Source: Enoplolaimus lenunculus
Lineage: Eukaryota; Nematoda; Enoplea; Enoplida; Thoracostomopsidae
Assembly (NCBI GenBank): GCA_030248215.1
Contig: JASANG010000285.1
Span: 61,340-125,339 of the forward strand
Length of the DNA stretch: 64,000 nucleotides
Direction: 5' to 3'
Below the pieces are notes generated by a model. The model had not been told where the DNA came from, did not search any database, and saw nothing but the letters and a program-made list of their open reading frames with translations. Numbering within the stretch: position 1 is the first letter of the stretch; every line of letters starts with the position of its first letter. Shown here one piece after another: positions 1 through 11,200 of this stretch. Position numbers and translations under genes: made by a program.

Positions 1-205
1 AGTCGAGTTGAAAACTTATTTTAATGAATGTAAGTTTTTTCAACCAATGAAAATCAGGTTGAAAATTTTGAAATGAAAATTGAAGACGAGTTAAAAATTT
101 ATTGTAATGAACGAAAACTTTTTAACCAATAAAAGTCAGGTTGAAAATTTTGAAATAAACTCATAACACGAGTTCAAAATTTATTCTAATAACTCGCATC
201 AATTT
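1..205. repeat. short tandem repeat, ~83 bp unit, about 2.4 copies
   Basis: Units begin with GAGTT at about 5, 88 and 170 and share an inner AATCAGGTTGAAAATTTTG-like block, giving periods of 83 and 82 bp. The array may continue to the left of the window. The units are AT-rich and carry no open frame. Confidence 0.65.
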
Positions 206-298
206 TAAACTTAAATACACCCGAACCAATATCTACTGATAAGTCAAAAATTATGTAAAAGATAAACACATATTTTGTAAGAAGAATGTTTATCGCAG

Positions 299-370
299 CT
301 GGCTTCTCTGATAAAACCGTTTAAATTTTCAAGAACCCGATGGGCCAAAGCTGAAACAGCCAACAAATGA
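299..370 (+). CDS. possible terminal coding exon, 23 codons (weak)
   Basis: A fair splice acceptor (TTTATCGCAG) is followed by an open frame of 23 codons and TGA, ending in RTRWAKAETANK. A second frame of the same stretch is also open to about 440. No upstream exon can be seen because the window starts here. It is listed only because the segment is unlike the AT-rich repeats around it. I do not recognise a protein family and it may be chance. Confidence 0.15.
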   Translation: MASLIKPFKFSRTRWAKAETANK

Positions 371-757
371 TAAGCGTGGAGGGTGTGTGGTAGGCCCTGG
401 CCTCAGAACAAAAGGCTATCGCTTGCAATCGAAAGCCGAAACTGGTTAATTTTCACATTATATCGTTATCATTACAAACTATTTGATTTTTAATGCTATC
501 TTTGGTGGGTTCAAATGGTTACGTACCTGTGCCTCGTGTAGGTTTCATATTTTAACGCGAACCTCAGATGGGTGGGCGGGCGAGAAAGAAATAAGGGCAA
601 ATGGTAAGTTTGAGGGTACGAAAAAAGGTTAAAGCAGGTTAAGCGAACAGACAGGCGACTGTTGTGAGCTGTGCGTTGTGATTTTGGGGGGCCTATGGGA
701 GTGGGGGTTTTTTGATAAAATGAAAAATTACAGGTCTCGCAAATTTTCTACTAACTG
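371..757. other. unassigned, moderate GC
   Basis: No repeat family or clear gene. A short segment near 541-603 is bounded by an AG and a GTAAGT-like donor and is open in two frames, but nothing supports it further. Confidence 0.3.
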
Positions 758-1358
758 TTGTTGGTTGTTGTTGTTGTTGCTTGTTGTTGGTGTTGGCGTT
801 GTTGTTGTTGTTGTTGATGTTGTTGCTTGTTGTTGGTGTTGTTGTTGTTGCTTGTTGTTGGTGTTGTTGTTGGTGTTGTTGTTGTTGGTGGTGGTGATGT
901 TGTTGTTGTTGCTTGTTGTTGTTGGTGTTGTTGTTGTTGTTGTTGTTGTTGTCGTTGTTGTCGTTGTTGTCGTTGTTGGTTGTTGTTGTTGTTGTTGTTG
1001 TTGTTGGTGTTGTTGTTGTTGTTGTTGTTGTCGTTGTTGTCGTTGTTGTCGTTGTTGGTTGTTGTTGTTGGTGGTGGTGGTGTTGTTGTTGTTGTCGTTG
1101 TTGTCGTTGTTGTCGTTGTTGGTTGTTGTTGTTGCTTGTTGTTGTTGTTGGTGGTGTTGTTGTTGTTGTTGTCGTTGTTGTCGTTGTTGTCGTTGTTGGT
1201 TGTTGTTGTTGTTGTTGTTGTTGTTGGTGTTGTTGTTGTTGTTGTTGTTGTCGTTGTTGTCGTTGTTGTCGTTGTTGGTTGTTGTTGTTGTTGTTGTTGT
1301 TGTTGGTGGTGTTGTTGTTGTTGTTGTCGTTGTTGTCGTTGTTGGTTGTTGTTGTTGC

Positions 1359-1394
<36 letters not shown>

Positions 1395-1455
1395 GTTGTT
1401 GTTGTTGTTGTTGTTGTTTGCGTTGTTGCTGTTGTTGGTGTTGCTGTCGGAACCC
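758..1455. repeat. TTG/CAA microsatellite with GTC-interrupted super-units
   Basis: About 700 bp of nearly pure TTG triplets is broken at intervals by a pattern of three GTTGTTGTC-type units followed by GTTGTTGGT. This pattern recurs at least six times, so it is a duplicated minisatellite inside a microsatellite. All phases on both strands are open over long distances, which creates spurious poly-L/V/C and poly-Q/T/N frames. No splice signal or unique coding sequence adjoins it, so I do not call a gene. Confidence 0.9.
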
Positions 1456-2236
1456 CCATTTTGATTTTTGACAATCTACGATACAACATGAGGGCAAAGA
1501 AACCGGTGATCTTAGAGTAAACAGGGGGGTTGGGCAATCGTTTGTTTTTCAGCAGAAGACAACAGGCCAAAATGTAAGAACTCTGAGAAAAAAATGACTT
1601 AAGTAAACACTGAGTGATAAACTGGGGAAAATTTAAGGTTTTCACATTACACCCAGTGACAATATGCGATAATGCTCTTAGCAATATTTCAGCTTACAGC
1701 TATTTAATGTGTTTATTCTGCTAGACGTGATTTTTTTCACTTATCCGCTCCACAATCCATTGTTTTGTGTGAAAATGGTTTGATTTTGAAAATTTTTTTC
1801 AAAATATTTTAAAATATCGAACACGTGAAACGATATCAGATTCATTTTGATTTTTAAACTTTTTAATTAAAATTACTTTTGGCCCAACGTGGAACATTTG
1901 AGCGTGTGAAAAAAATAGAATTTTAGAAAATTCAAACTATTTATTGAAGAATGGGCTTCATCGACTCAACCATTCGTCACCAATCATTATGCTTAGGGAA
2001 AGGATTAGGCTTACGATTAGGATAATGCTTAGATTTATTCATAGGATTTAGGACACTGTTTAGGCGACAGCGATGGATTGTCGTAGATTCATATTCAAGT
2101 GATCAAAGTACGTATAACGAGAACACTGCTAATATCAACAGGCTAAATCTTAAATTGACTCTATCATAGCCCTTCCGGAAAACCATCCGGCCCTTTTCTA
2201 TACATGGGCCGCAAGGACTATCAATGAACCGTGTAC
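1456..2236. other. intergenic, with one dispersed-repeat copy
   Basis: The part at about 1960-2098 (…TTATTCATAGGATTTAGGAC…) is similar to 29040-29172, so it is a dispersed repeat of unknown type. The rest is AT-rich, with no feature recognised. Confidence 0.4.
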
Positions 2237-2508
2237 GGGTTGCGCTATATTTGACACGAGCCGCCGAATGCCGCCGCGAGCTGCTGATCGCCGCCTCGAG
2301 CCGCTTATCGCCACCGACCGCCGGCGCGCGTCGCTGAACGCCGCCGCGCGTCGCTGAACGCCGCCGCGCGTCGCCATACGACACGATAAAATTTGTTTAT
2401 TAAAAATTGTTGCACGTCATATATTTTGCCTATATTTTTTATTAGCAACGCATAGCGACGCGCGGCGACGTGCGGCGACATCCGGCACAGCAAAGTATAG
2501 CGTAATCC
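2237..2508. mobile_element. MITE-like element, family K (GCGCTATA ends, CGCCGC-rich core)
   Basis: The element opens with GGGTTGCGCTATATTTGAC and closes with an inverted match, CAAAGTATAGCGTAATCC. The core is a GC-rich run of CGCCGCCGCGCGTCGCTGAA-like units, standing out from AT-rich flanks. Relatives lie at 27701-27888, about 28020-28110, 36601-36845 and 44586-44730, all marked by TATAGCGC-type ends. Confidence 0.55.
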
Positions 2509-2774
2509 ATAGCATTCTTTTAATATGAATGAATACTTCATTGTTGCAGTTAAAATTTACATTATGAATTTTATAAAATCCAAAAATAGAATAAAATTAA
2601 ATTGTTTTTAAGGTAATTTAATTTGACGCCTGAACGAATATGGAGACGTATATGAAAGTGCTAACATGACGTAATTCCTCATATTTGGTATTTTTTTCAA
2701 CATAAACAATGGCGTCATCATTAGGCTACAGCTAAAATCAAAAGTCGTATATGTTTAATAACAACTATCAGCAC

Positions 2775-3013
2775 TAGCGGATCCAGAAAGTGGGGGCGTA
2801 CGCCCCTCCCCCCCAATCAGAATTTTTTTGTGCTAAAATGGTAAGGTCCCTCTACCTTACAATTTTTCCTCTCAGAAAATTTTTCGGTAACAAATTTTTT
2901 CAGTAGAATTTTTTGTAACAAAATGGTAAGGTCCACTGTACCTTTTAATTTTTTTGTTTCATAACTTTTGCAAGCCTGCCCTTCCCCGTTAGAAATTTTT
3001 AGATCCGCCTCTG
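2775..3013. mobile_element. dispersed element, family L
   Basis: The ends are inverted (AGCGGATCCAGAAA against the complement of TTTTTAGATCCGCCT). The interior has AAAATGGTAAGGTCC twice. A second, diverged copy lies at 51328-51522. Confidence 0.55.
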
Positions 3014-3657
3014 CCTATCATCAGTTAGCGATAGATTTTCAATCTGAGGACTGCGTTGAATTTCAAGCTGTACCGCCTTGTGACTGCATAGCTACAAGAT
3101 CTGTTTCTACCTTGCGATAGATGCTGTACACATTTGAAAATACTGCCCGTTTTGTCAAATGTGTGTAGGACCTATTACAAGTCAGTAACAGATCTGGCAA
3201 AGCTTGCAATTAACAAATGGTGAGCTTCGAAATTCAGCGCATTTTTCTACATTTGATTTACGTTATATATGTACAAATTTTAATATCTGCAACTGCGAAC
3301 GTTATTATGTTTGAAACAGGCGCCGGAGCAGCCACCCCCATACCCCCATTTCCCCCTCTAACCGGTTGATAAAATACCGCCGAAGTTTAAAATGCGTCCG
3401 ACTTCGCGCTCACCAGTTTGAGAGCACAACCCTGGAGTTTTGGAGGGAGCCCCCCTTGTCTACTCCGGCACTGGTTTGAAGACCTATCGCCAATTGGTGA
3501 TAAGGTACTATATACTTATTTGAGAATATGGGTTCTAATTTTAACTTATGAATTTGATTACATTTTACCAGCATAACAATAATCATATATTTTGGTAAAC
3601 TGCATGTTACATATTAGTAACCAGATCTATTATCACAGGTTTAGATTGCTATTTAGC
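3014..3657. repeat. composite of family H fragments with a nested element
   Basis: Pieces with CAAATGTGTGTAG and TTTGAGAATATGGG match family H. They flank an insert at about 3318-3472 whose ends read GGCGCCGGAGCAGCC and, inverted, AGTGCCGGAGTAG. A relative of that insert is at about 40395-40562. Confidence 0.4.
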
Positions 3658-4042
3658 AGGGCACAACCAGAGGTCTACCTCCTGCTCCGGCTCCGGCAGG
3701 AAATCGGCCTCCGGCTCCGATAGAATTTTTGTCGAAAGTTCCGGTAATTTCGGTAGTAAAATTTTGCATAATTTCACAAAATTTATCTCTTTAATAGCGC
3801 GTTTCGTTTTACTTTTGTCACAATTTTCAGGAAAGAATGAATTTCCGAAATTTCACAGAAAATTAGCGTAAAAACCAAACAACATAATAACATATTGTAG
3901 ATATTGGCTAAAATTAACTAATTAACCATCATTTTTACTACCTAATTTCGCGTCACCTCTGGCTCCGGCTTCAGCTCCGGCAAGTTTCGTTGACCTCCGG
4001 CTCTCGCTCTGGTATTTTTCACATCCGGTTGCACCCTGCTAT
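3658..4042. mobile_element. dispersed element, family M (CCGGCTCCGG-rich ends)
   Basis: The ends are rich in CCGGCTCCGG-type sequence, the middle is AT-rich, and the end reads CCGGTTGCACCCTGCTA against GGGCACAACCAGAGG at the start. A second copy is at 42197-42548. Confidence 0.5.
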
Positions 4043-4595
4043 AGTATTTGAGTCACAGTTTGAATACCTCTGAGTTGGAAACTGCAAGCCATCTCAACTG
4101 CCAACAAAGTCTTCAATATTACTAAACATTACTTGAGAAGCAAATGCTTTTATATATATTTGGTGTTATTACTCCAAAGCCTGAGCCTAAACCAAACGTT
4201 TTTGATAATTTGGTTTGAATAAATTATTACGAGAAATATATTAATTTGAATGATTTTGGCAAATCAACAGCATAGCTGACGAAATGTTTTGACCCGAGTT
4301 TATAGTCTGGCAATTATATTACCTCATACCTAAACTTTATTGTGTTTTAAGTAAATTTTGAAATGGGGAGATTAATTAAAATATCTTTTTTCAAAACTAA
4401 CGAAACCTCAAACAGATGTCAAAATTAAAATTTTTCATTTAAAAAACTCGTACTACAATTTTAGTTTGGCTTCTCGTAAGCTTTACTTGTGGACTTTTTT
4501 CACTATTTTTACCGTCCGGGGTCCAACATCAGAAGTTTCAGGATTCACCACTGTGATCCGCTTAATTTCAAATTAAAAAATCCTCTAATACACTA
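4043..4595. other. AT-rich intergenic, no feature recognised
   Basis: I see no open frame, repeat unit or structured RNA here. Confidence 0.4.
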
Positions 4596-4898
4596 CTGTA
4601 TTGACGGAAATAAGCGGGGGGAATAGGAGGGGTCCCATTTTGTGTCCCAATCAGTAGGAGTCCGTATCCCTGGTAAGAGTCTGTAAGCGGATAGTGTCCC
4701 TTAACCCTAATTAGTGTCCATAATGCAAACAACACCAAAAAACCAACAAAAGGACATGGAAGGCGGGTTAAAACCAACTATGCACAAGCTATTATTGACA
4801 AAAGACAAATAAACAAAAAAAAAACCGAATAACAAGGGAGGGTACCCTCTGGAGAGGCCAAATAAATGTCAGACCCCTCATATTCAGGTCACTACAGC
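4596..4898. mobile_element. MITE, family D (CTGTAGTGACCCGAATAAG ends), degraded copy
   Basis: It shares the GTCCCAAT…GTAAGCGGATAGTGTC and CCGAATAACA…GGCCAAATAAAT blocks with the intact copy at 49097-49509. It ends in a diverged TCAGGTCACTACAG. Confidence 0.6.
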
Positions 4899-5473
4899 AC
4901 CCACCGAATAGTTTTCGAAAATTTCAAACTTTGCCATATGCTTAGACCATGGATTAGGCATCAGCTTAAATATGAGATTAGTAGTGTACAAGAGCCTAAG
5001 ATACATTTCATTTCCGTTTAATTGTAAATCAAAAATAACTTGTTTTTTCATTTAAAATACTTAAATTCTCGAAGTTTTCAATTTAAAAAGCTTAAGCTTT
5101 AAACTTTCAAATCCCAAAATCGTAATCTTTTAATGTTTTCATGAAACTTCGATGTTTTCATAAACAAAAATATTACGTAAAACAAACTTTTTTTTCTTAA
5201 ATTCCAAATACGTCATTTTAGCAAATAGCAGTTTTTGCTGCGGATGTGTAATCGTTGTTTTGGTCAAAACTTTTTAATATTTACAGAATTCAACGAGCGA
5301 ATGTTCACGTTGGTTGGGGGTTTTTTTGAAAAACCTGACAAACATTTTGAATTTTGGACAGTTGCGACAATTTGAGTTTGGTTACAAAGCAGCGTTGAAC
5401 TGACACTAAATATCGCATCCTCATATTTTGGTCGTAAACAGGCTTAAAAATTGACCATTTTAAAAATTCAATG
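4899..5473. other. AT-rich intergenic, no feature recognised
   Basis: The stretch is low in GC, with poly-T/A runs and no supported coding or RNA feature. Confidence 0.4.
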
Positions 5474-5703
5474 CACTGTAAATTTCAGTGAGTTGATTTT
5501 AACTCAGGATGAGTTGAATCACTCAGTCTGAGTCAGGACCATCAGAACTCAGAATTTTAAGGTGATTCAATTTATTCTGACTTAATTAACCAACTCACAG
5601 AGAGTCAACTCAACTCAGTGTGAGTTAACGTTTACTGATACTAATTCAGAAATAATCAACTCACTAGCTGAATTGATTAATCAACTCATTGAAATTTACA
5701 GTG
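5474..5703. mobile_element. MITE, family B (CACTGTAAATTTCAGTGAGT ends)
   Basis: This is a complete 230-bp copy with inverted ends CACTGTAAATTTCA…TGAAATTTACAGTG and an interior full of AACTCA/TGAGTT palindromes. The bases TG lie on both sides. Other copies are at 5844-6098, 36309-36560, 55967-56217 and 56366-56617. Confidence 0.8.
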
Positions 5704-5745
5704 TGGTTTGTTGTTGTTAATTGGCCCAAATGCCGACAGGCTATA

Positions 5746-6190
5746 AGTTCTTTACTTTGTAAGTTAGACCGTTCCGGGCAACCTCTGGTACAGAGGACCT
5801 TCAAACGTAGCCAGCCACAATTTTATTTCGGAAAGAGATAACACACTGTAAATTCCGTTGAGTTGATTAATCATATCAGTGGTAGAATTAGTTATTTTTG
5901 GTTGTTTTTGAGTAAACAGTAGTAAATATAAACTCGCTGTGAGCGGGAGCTGATTTAACTCCGGATGAGTTGATTAATTAACTCGGAACGAGCTGTCAAT
6001 TCAGAATTTAGAGTTCTGAAAGACCTAATTCACAGCTCAGGCATCTGAGTGGATTCAACTCATTTTGAGTTAAAATCAATTCACTTGAATTTACAGTGCA
6101 AGTTATTTACTTAAATTAGATAGACCGTCTCTGGTACGGAAAAACCTAAGACGTAGCCAGCCACGATTTCATTTCAGGAGGAGATAACAT
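5746..6190. repeat. direct repeat flanking a second family B MITE (5844-6098)
   Basis: The stretch at about 5746-5843 (TTAGACCG…GTAGCCAGCCAC…GAGATAACA) recurs at about 6106-6190. Between them, 5844-6098 is a family B MITE flanked by CA on both sides. The arrangement looks like a local duplication associated with the element. Confidence 0.6.
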
Positions 6191-6212
6191 GAACATAAAT
6201 AAAAAGACTTAG

Positions 6213-6745
6213 GCTTAAACGGCACCGGATCCGGCAAAAAATCGACATTCGGTTCCGGTAGTACCATTTGTATTTATGCCAACTGCCATGGAACTGATTG
6301 ACTTACTTTTACATATTTTTTCCGCCATACAGGTAATGTAAATGTTTGCACGTGCCCGTGTACGTTCACATTCGTTATTGGGTTACAATAACTCTGGGAA
6401 TCCTGATAAAAATGACCTGTGTTATTTTACGGGCGTAACGGTATGTATCTCAAAATATAATAGCCTAAAACATAGTCACATCTATTTTATAGTACCTAGG
6501 GTATACTGCATGCACTTAAAAGGAACATGAGCCAAACAAATATTGCAACGAAACGCAACGCTGCAGAAAACATAGAATAATGGAATACGGTCGTTGTGGA
6601 AGTGGTAAAAATGCTAGGTGTGTGATGTTTCAAGGAAGAATTGTTAGCCATGTTCTGATATTCGAATATGGTATAGTATTAGATTTAAATTCATTATTCG
6701 GTTCTGGCTCTGGCCGGATAACACTTCGGTCCCGTTATTTTTTGG
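6213..6745 (+). mobile_element. dispersed element, family J (CCGGAT-type ends), ~530 bp
   Basis: It begins GGCACCGGATCCGGC and ends near CTGGCCGGATAACA. The inner blocks TTACTTTTACATATTTTTTC, GTTTGCA…CGTGTACGTTCACA and AAAGGAACATG recur at 9385-9672, 10085-10265 and, inverted, at 8995-9285. The small open frames in it are not conserved between copies, so I treat it as non-coding. Confidence 0.6.
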
Positions 6746-6827
6746 CATCTGATCGCACGCTGATATCTATACGGCAATATCTACAAAAAAATTGCAAAAT
6801 TAATAGATTTGCGTAGATACGCTGCTA

Positions 6828-6956
6828 GCAAAATGAGTCAAATCCAGACGCAATTTTACTCAAATAAAATGTAAGAAAGTTGACTCTTAAGTTATGGCAT
6901 TTGTACCAGCCGGATCTCCCATTTGCTATGTACCTGAGTGGCTCATTTTGCCAGTA
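6828..6956. repeat. small fold-back element
   Basis: The arms GCTAGCAAAATGAG and CTCATTTTGCCAG are inverted around about 95 bp. Confidence 0.4.
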
Positions 6957-7776
6957 AAGTTTGCAAAAAAATCGTGTTTAAGTTCTGCGATCTGCAATAA
7001 AGTGCAAATTACCAATACAGTTGTGTTGTTTGTGTATAGTATTTTTTTTCAATATTAATTATACTTAAATATATTCGTTTGGCAAATTGCTAGTAATTTG
7101 TTGGACAAAACTGCATTATTACTATTGTTATTGTTTTATTCTGCAAGTTGCCTCAGTAGCACTTTTGGATAGTTTATAAGAATGTTTAGGCATGTTTTTC
7201 ACGCAATAACTGTCACCAGGGGCGCAGCGAGAGGGTAGGTCCGCGTGAGCTACGCCCCCTTATGATCCGTATTCGTTTTCAGGGTCTTTTCGGTTATCTC
7301 TCCAACAGGCGCGTCAACCCAGAAATGGTTGCATTTAGAATGGTTTTGCATATTTGAGCTTCTCATGACTTCGCCTGATCATTCAACGGACACAATTCAA
7401 TCGCACGTCTGATTGCTTAAACGAATACGATATAATTTGTTTAACTTCTTGATAAAAAACCTTTTTGGGTCCCAAGGTTGAGCTTTGTACCTTAAAAAAT
7501 CTAATTTTTCAAAAATTCATGTTGAAGTATATATTCGTCATCCACTCTTGATGTAATCAAGGTTTCTTATTGGTTGTTTAAAAATTGTACCAGTTTCATG
7601 GATGATGCTAACATTGTTAACCCATTACTCTACTGCTAATAAAGGGCTTACTTTAGCTAACACAGGCGGATTTCAGCTAACATTAATTCATTCATTTTTT
7701 CGGCTCTGATACCCTGTCCTACATATAAAGTTTCGTAGCCTAACCTTAAGCCTAAACCTAAATCAAAGCGTAGCTA
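6957..7776. other. intergenic with one dispersed-repeat fragment
   Basis: The part at about 7283-7400 (…GGTTTTGCATATTTGAGCTTCTCATGAC…) resembles 54630-54715 and the arms of the element at 23846-24349. No coding evidence was seen. Confidence 0.35.
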
Positions 7777-8185
7777 CTGTAGTGACCCGAATAAGAGGGT
7801 GAGGTAATACGGGGGGTCCTATCTTGAGTCCCAATAATTACGAGTTCGTATCAATAATAACAGTTCGTAAGCGGATAGTGTCCTTAAACCCTAATTAGAG
7901 TTCATAAATGTCAATTATCCTTATTTGTAGCGCATAAATGACTACATGACCAAATAATTTTAGTTCGACGCTGTAAAGCGTACTTAAATTTTGAAAGTAC
8001 ATTCCTAAGTGCAACCTTGTATTATCGCTCAAGCTATTGACACAAGACAAATAAACGTTTTATTCAACTCATAACTGCCGTACCGGATATATATAATAAC
8101 AGTCCGCAACCGAATAACAGGTGGACACCCTCTCCAAAAGCCAAATAAATATCAGTCCCTCCCCCTCTTATTCGGGTCACTACGC
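7777..8185. mobile_element. MITE, family D, near-complete, TA target duplication
   Basis: The inverted ends are CTGTAGTGACCCGAATAAG and CTTATTCGGGTCACTAC. Both ends are flanked by TA, typical of Tc1/mariner-type insertion. It is 409 bp long and lacks any transposase frame. Confidence 0.8.
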
Positions 8186-8249
8186 TATGGGGGGTCGGTT
8201 TTAGGGTTAGTCTCGGACTTGCCGAAAAAGCTTACGCAATCGCTTAGGT

Positions 8250-8492
8250 TTGGGCATTGCGTATAGGTAAGCCTTTTCAGGTGGTAGCTTTAGCCTAAGC
8301 CTAAGCCTGAGACTAAACCTTAGCCTAAGCCTAAACCCGATACTAAGCCTTACCCTAAACAAGCCTAATCTCGATACTAAGCCTTAGCCTAAGCAAGCCT
8401 AATCCATCTCAAGACTAACCCTGAGCCTAAGCCTAATCACGAGACTAAGCCTTAGCCTAAGCCTAAACCCGTGACTAAACCTCAGACAAACC
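8250..8492. repeat. TTAGGC/GCCTAA-type minisatellite
   Basis: It consists of irregular copies of AGCCTAAGCCTAAACC followed by CGAGACTAAGCCTT. The hexamer is the complement of TTAGGC. Clear family A MITE ends are missing, so this is either a remnant or a free array. Confidence 0.7.
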
Positions 8493-8580
8493 GTAACTGT
8501 GGGACGAAAGTGTACAAGAACCATTTGTCAATTTCAGGGTACAAGTTTCATTCATAAAACCGGGCGCTTGTTGAATTTCA

Positions 8581-10057
8581 ATGAAAAATACATCAAAATT
8601 AGAGCCGACAGAACTGGCATACGTCAATCAAGAGGAATTAGCGTCGATTGAGCCGCGCCAAGCATCGCATCGAAACGAATTATTGCCAAGTGGTGTAGGT
8701 GAGTTTAAATCGTGTATCTGTACTAGGATTATAGGTAACAGGGTGTAGCTTTTGACCAGGGTCGTCAAAAATTCAGGGGACATAAAAGAGAACTCAAAAA
8801 TTGGTCTCCGAGCCGATTAGGAAAGCGTGATCAGTCTCATATATGCCGCCATAGAATTAGATGGGTCACTACTAAAGGGGTTTAAGTTCACTTTGAGGTA
8901 GAACGCCAAGGCACGGATATCGCAGGATGCGGCCCCCAATGTAGATTTATCGGTATGTCACTGTGTATATAAGGGATCGACTGGGTACCAAACAGTGACG
9001 GAGCCAGAGCCGGATAATCTAATATCCGGCGGGAACCGGAAAATTAATTGAAATCTAATACTTGATTGCATTCAAATATCTGAGCGTAGCTAACAATTTT
9101 ATTTTCGTGGTTTAAAGTATCCAAAATGTTTACGTGTCAAAGCTTAACCTATAACACAACACTAACAACAACCCATTTCCAATATTCTATGCTTTAGTAG
9201 CGTTGCGTTCACTTGCAATATTTGTTTGACCCATGTTCCGTTTCAGGGCATCCAGTTTTCCGTAGGTACTTGGCTATGATTAAGGTTATTATTTCGGCTT
9301 AGGCCTAGTTATAGATTTATTTTTTGCTGAAGTTTAGGCGTAGCTTTAAGAATAGGATATACATATATGTATCAGGATGTGACCGGATATCCGGCTTCGG
9401 CTCCGGCTCCGGTATTTTAACGTGCGAGATATTATTTTAAAAACTTCAAAAAAGTTATACCATCATTCGTATTTATGCCAAGTACCATCGGAATGATTGA
9501 CTTTACTTTTACATATTTTTTCTGTCACACATGAAATGTAAATGTTTGCATGTAACCGTGTACGTTCACAACCTTGATTGGGTTACAATGCCGCTAGAAA
9601 CCAGATATAGATGACAAGGGTTATTCCAGTGACGTAACAGAATATATCCCAGCATTCAGCACAAAACTGAATCTATAACGAAGCCTAGGCCTAAGCAAAA
9701 TAATACCCTTAATCCGAGCCAAAAATGGGCGGAGACCGGCCATGAAAAGTCTCCGTCTCGGTCAACTTTTGGTCATCACCGAAAAAAATTTTCCGAACAA
9801 TTATTTTTAATGCGTTTTTCGTAGCTTTTTTGTGTCTTTTCATAGTTTTTTGTGTGTCTGCTAATAATTATTGCATAACTATGAAAATTCATGGATTCAT
9901 AGCGTAAATTTTATTCATCAGGCATTTCTTGGTTCAACAATATTAACTTCTGCTTTCTACAGGTTTACCAGCATTTGCTGAATCCTCGACTTCTACTGTC
10001 GGTTCCAAACCACAGAGACTTAAGAAAGCGAAACCTGCCACATACCGAGATGACTGA
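8581..10057 (+). CDS. probable two-exon gene, 70-residue protein of unknown function
   Basis: Exon 1 is 8581-8698 and exon 2 is 9963-10057. ATG is preceded by an in-frame TGA three codons upstream with no AG between, so it is the first in-frame start. Exon 1 ends G|GTGAGT and exon 2 follows TTTCTACAG; the phase-1 join gives one frame ending RDD-TGA. The protein is hydrophilic, acidic at first (KLEPTELAYVNQEELASIEP) and basic near its end (KPQRLKKAKP). It has no signal peptide, membrane segment or domain I know. Codon choice (CTG, GTC, GAG, CGC) is like that of the NR4A gene. A 5' UTR may start at an acceptor at 8537. A 27-nt in-frame segment (8926-8952) has AG/GTATGT borders and could be an optional microexon, though its acceptor is poor. 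Chance cannot be excluded at this length. Confidence 0.45.
8995..9672. mobile_element. family J copies: inverted (8995-9285) and direct (9385-9672)
   Basis: The first piece is the reverse complement of the 3' half of 6213-6745 (CTCTGGCTCCG, AACATGGGTCAAAC). The second matches its 5' half. Both lie in the intron of the small gene. Confidence 0.5.
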
Positions 10058-10084
10058 GACCGTGGCTTCTATCGCTAATCTTAG

Positions 10085-10265
10085 CCACTGCTTTTTTATG
10101 GTACTACGAAAAGCTGTTAACCCTTAAAAGGAACATGGGTTAAACGAATATGGCAACCGTTACATTCTAATATTTGAATGCAATCTAGTATCAGATTTAA
10201 TTCATCAGCCGACTCCGGCTTTGGCTCAGGCCTGAGGATTTTCCGGTTCCGTCTCCGGCTTCACG
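10085..10265 (+). mobile_element. family J 3' half
   Basis: It matches 6480-6745 from TTTTTATGGTACTA through CCCTTAAAAGGAACATGGG to the CCGGCTTTGGCTC end. With 9385-9672 it would make one element split by about 410 bp that holds exon 2 of the small gene. Confidence 0.5.
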
Positions 10266-10932
10266 TCCAGCCCCAATGTTCTGTGAACGTTCCAAATTTT
10301 TTTGGTCAACACTATTGTATTTCAGTAGTCGGTTTCATTGCTACCGGCATCTCAGTCGTACAAATTGAACCAAAAGAAATGTTGTATGTTTTGTCTTAGA
10401 TTTTTTCACAAAAAAATTGCTCAAAATCTCGCATTATTTGTTTGTAATATTTTTCTGTGTTGAAAATTTTTTTGAATTTCTCAAAATATCGGATTGAGTA
10501 GATGTTTAAATTTTGAAATTAAATTTAAACAAGCCACAGTCAAGAGGAGTAGGGTTTCATGTGGACGGTGGGGGGGCGAACCGGATTTTTAATTGCTTTC
10601 CACCCGGTGGGTGTCGATTTGTGGTTTTAGTGATCGCTATTTTAAGAGATATCTGGTTTACGCGAACCTAATTTCGCTAATTTTGCAGGTTATTCTATCC
10701 AAGAATCGCAATCCCAGCAGTATAAAAATATTCGATATAACCTATGGCACAAATTTTAGGGAATATCAAGTGTGTACTGTAGTGACCCGAATAAAGGAAA
10801 CGACTGGTTTTTTGGTACCCTGAACTCTTATTACTGACCCCGTCTTGTCCGGGACGCTTCGTTAATCTTATTTTTGTAAGTATTTACCGTGGAAAGATAG
10901 AGTAGATTAGTAATGCCAAGAGTGGATAATGA
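10266..10932. other. intergenic; a single family D end at 10777-10805
   Basis: TA-CTGTAGTGACCCGAATAAAG at 10775-10797 is a lone family D terminus. An AG-bounded segment near 10689 is open, but nothing supports it as an exon. Confidence 0.35.
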
Positions 10933-11200
10933 CAAGAGTGTACAACTCTTGGGGTCTCGAATGGTACAAATTGTACCACCGGGCGTTGCGTTTTTTGGCC
11001 GACCCCCCTTGTTTAAAGTGGGTGGGGCCGTCACATGCAATACCCCTAAATAAAACTATAAGTGAATCATTTTTGATGCCAGGCACATTTAGTGCCATGA
11101 TTCGAGCAGGTTATGCCCCCTTCAAATAAGTTGAGGTCGGTCAAAATCGCAGCAGGGTACGTTTTGTGCCATGCACAATCCCAACAGTTGCATACTCTTG
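10933..11200. mobile_element. MITE, family G (CAAGAGT…ACTCTTG)
   Basis: It shares terminal CAAGAGTGTRCAACTCTTGG / CAGTTGCATACTCTTG and the inner GGTGGTACA…GTTGCGTTTTTGGCC block with 23490-23766. A fragment is at about 13258-13434. Confidence 0.65.

Noticed and set aside
728-1684. Long poly-Q/T/N frame on the minus strand
   Set aside because: It arises from a TTG microsatellite that is open in several phases on both strands, and the unique parts show no splice sites or coding character.
8250-8492. An interstitial telomere or chromosome-end fusion
   Set aside because: The units are degenerate and similar sequence is spread over the window inside MITEs, so a telomere fusion is not needed to explain it.
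8926-8952. 27-nt microexon in the small gene
   Set aside because: It keeps the frame and has AG/GTATGT borders, but the upstream region lacks a pyrimidine tract.
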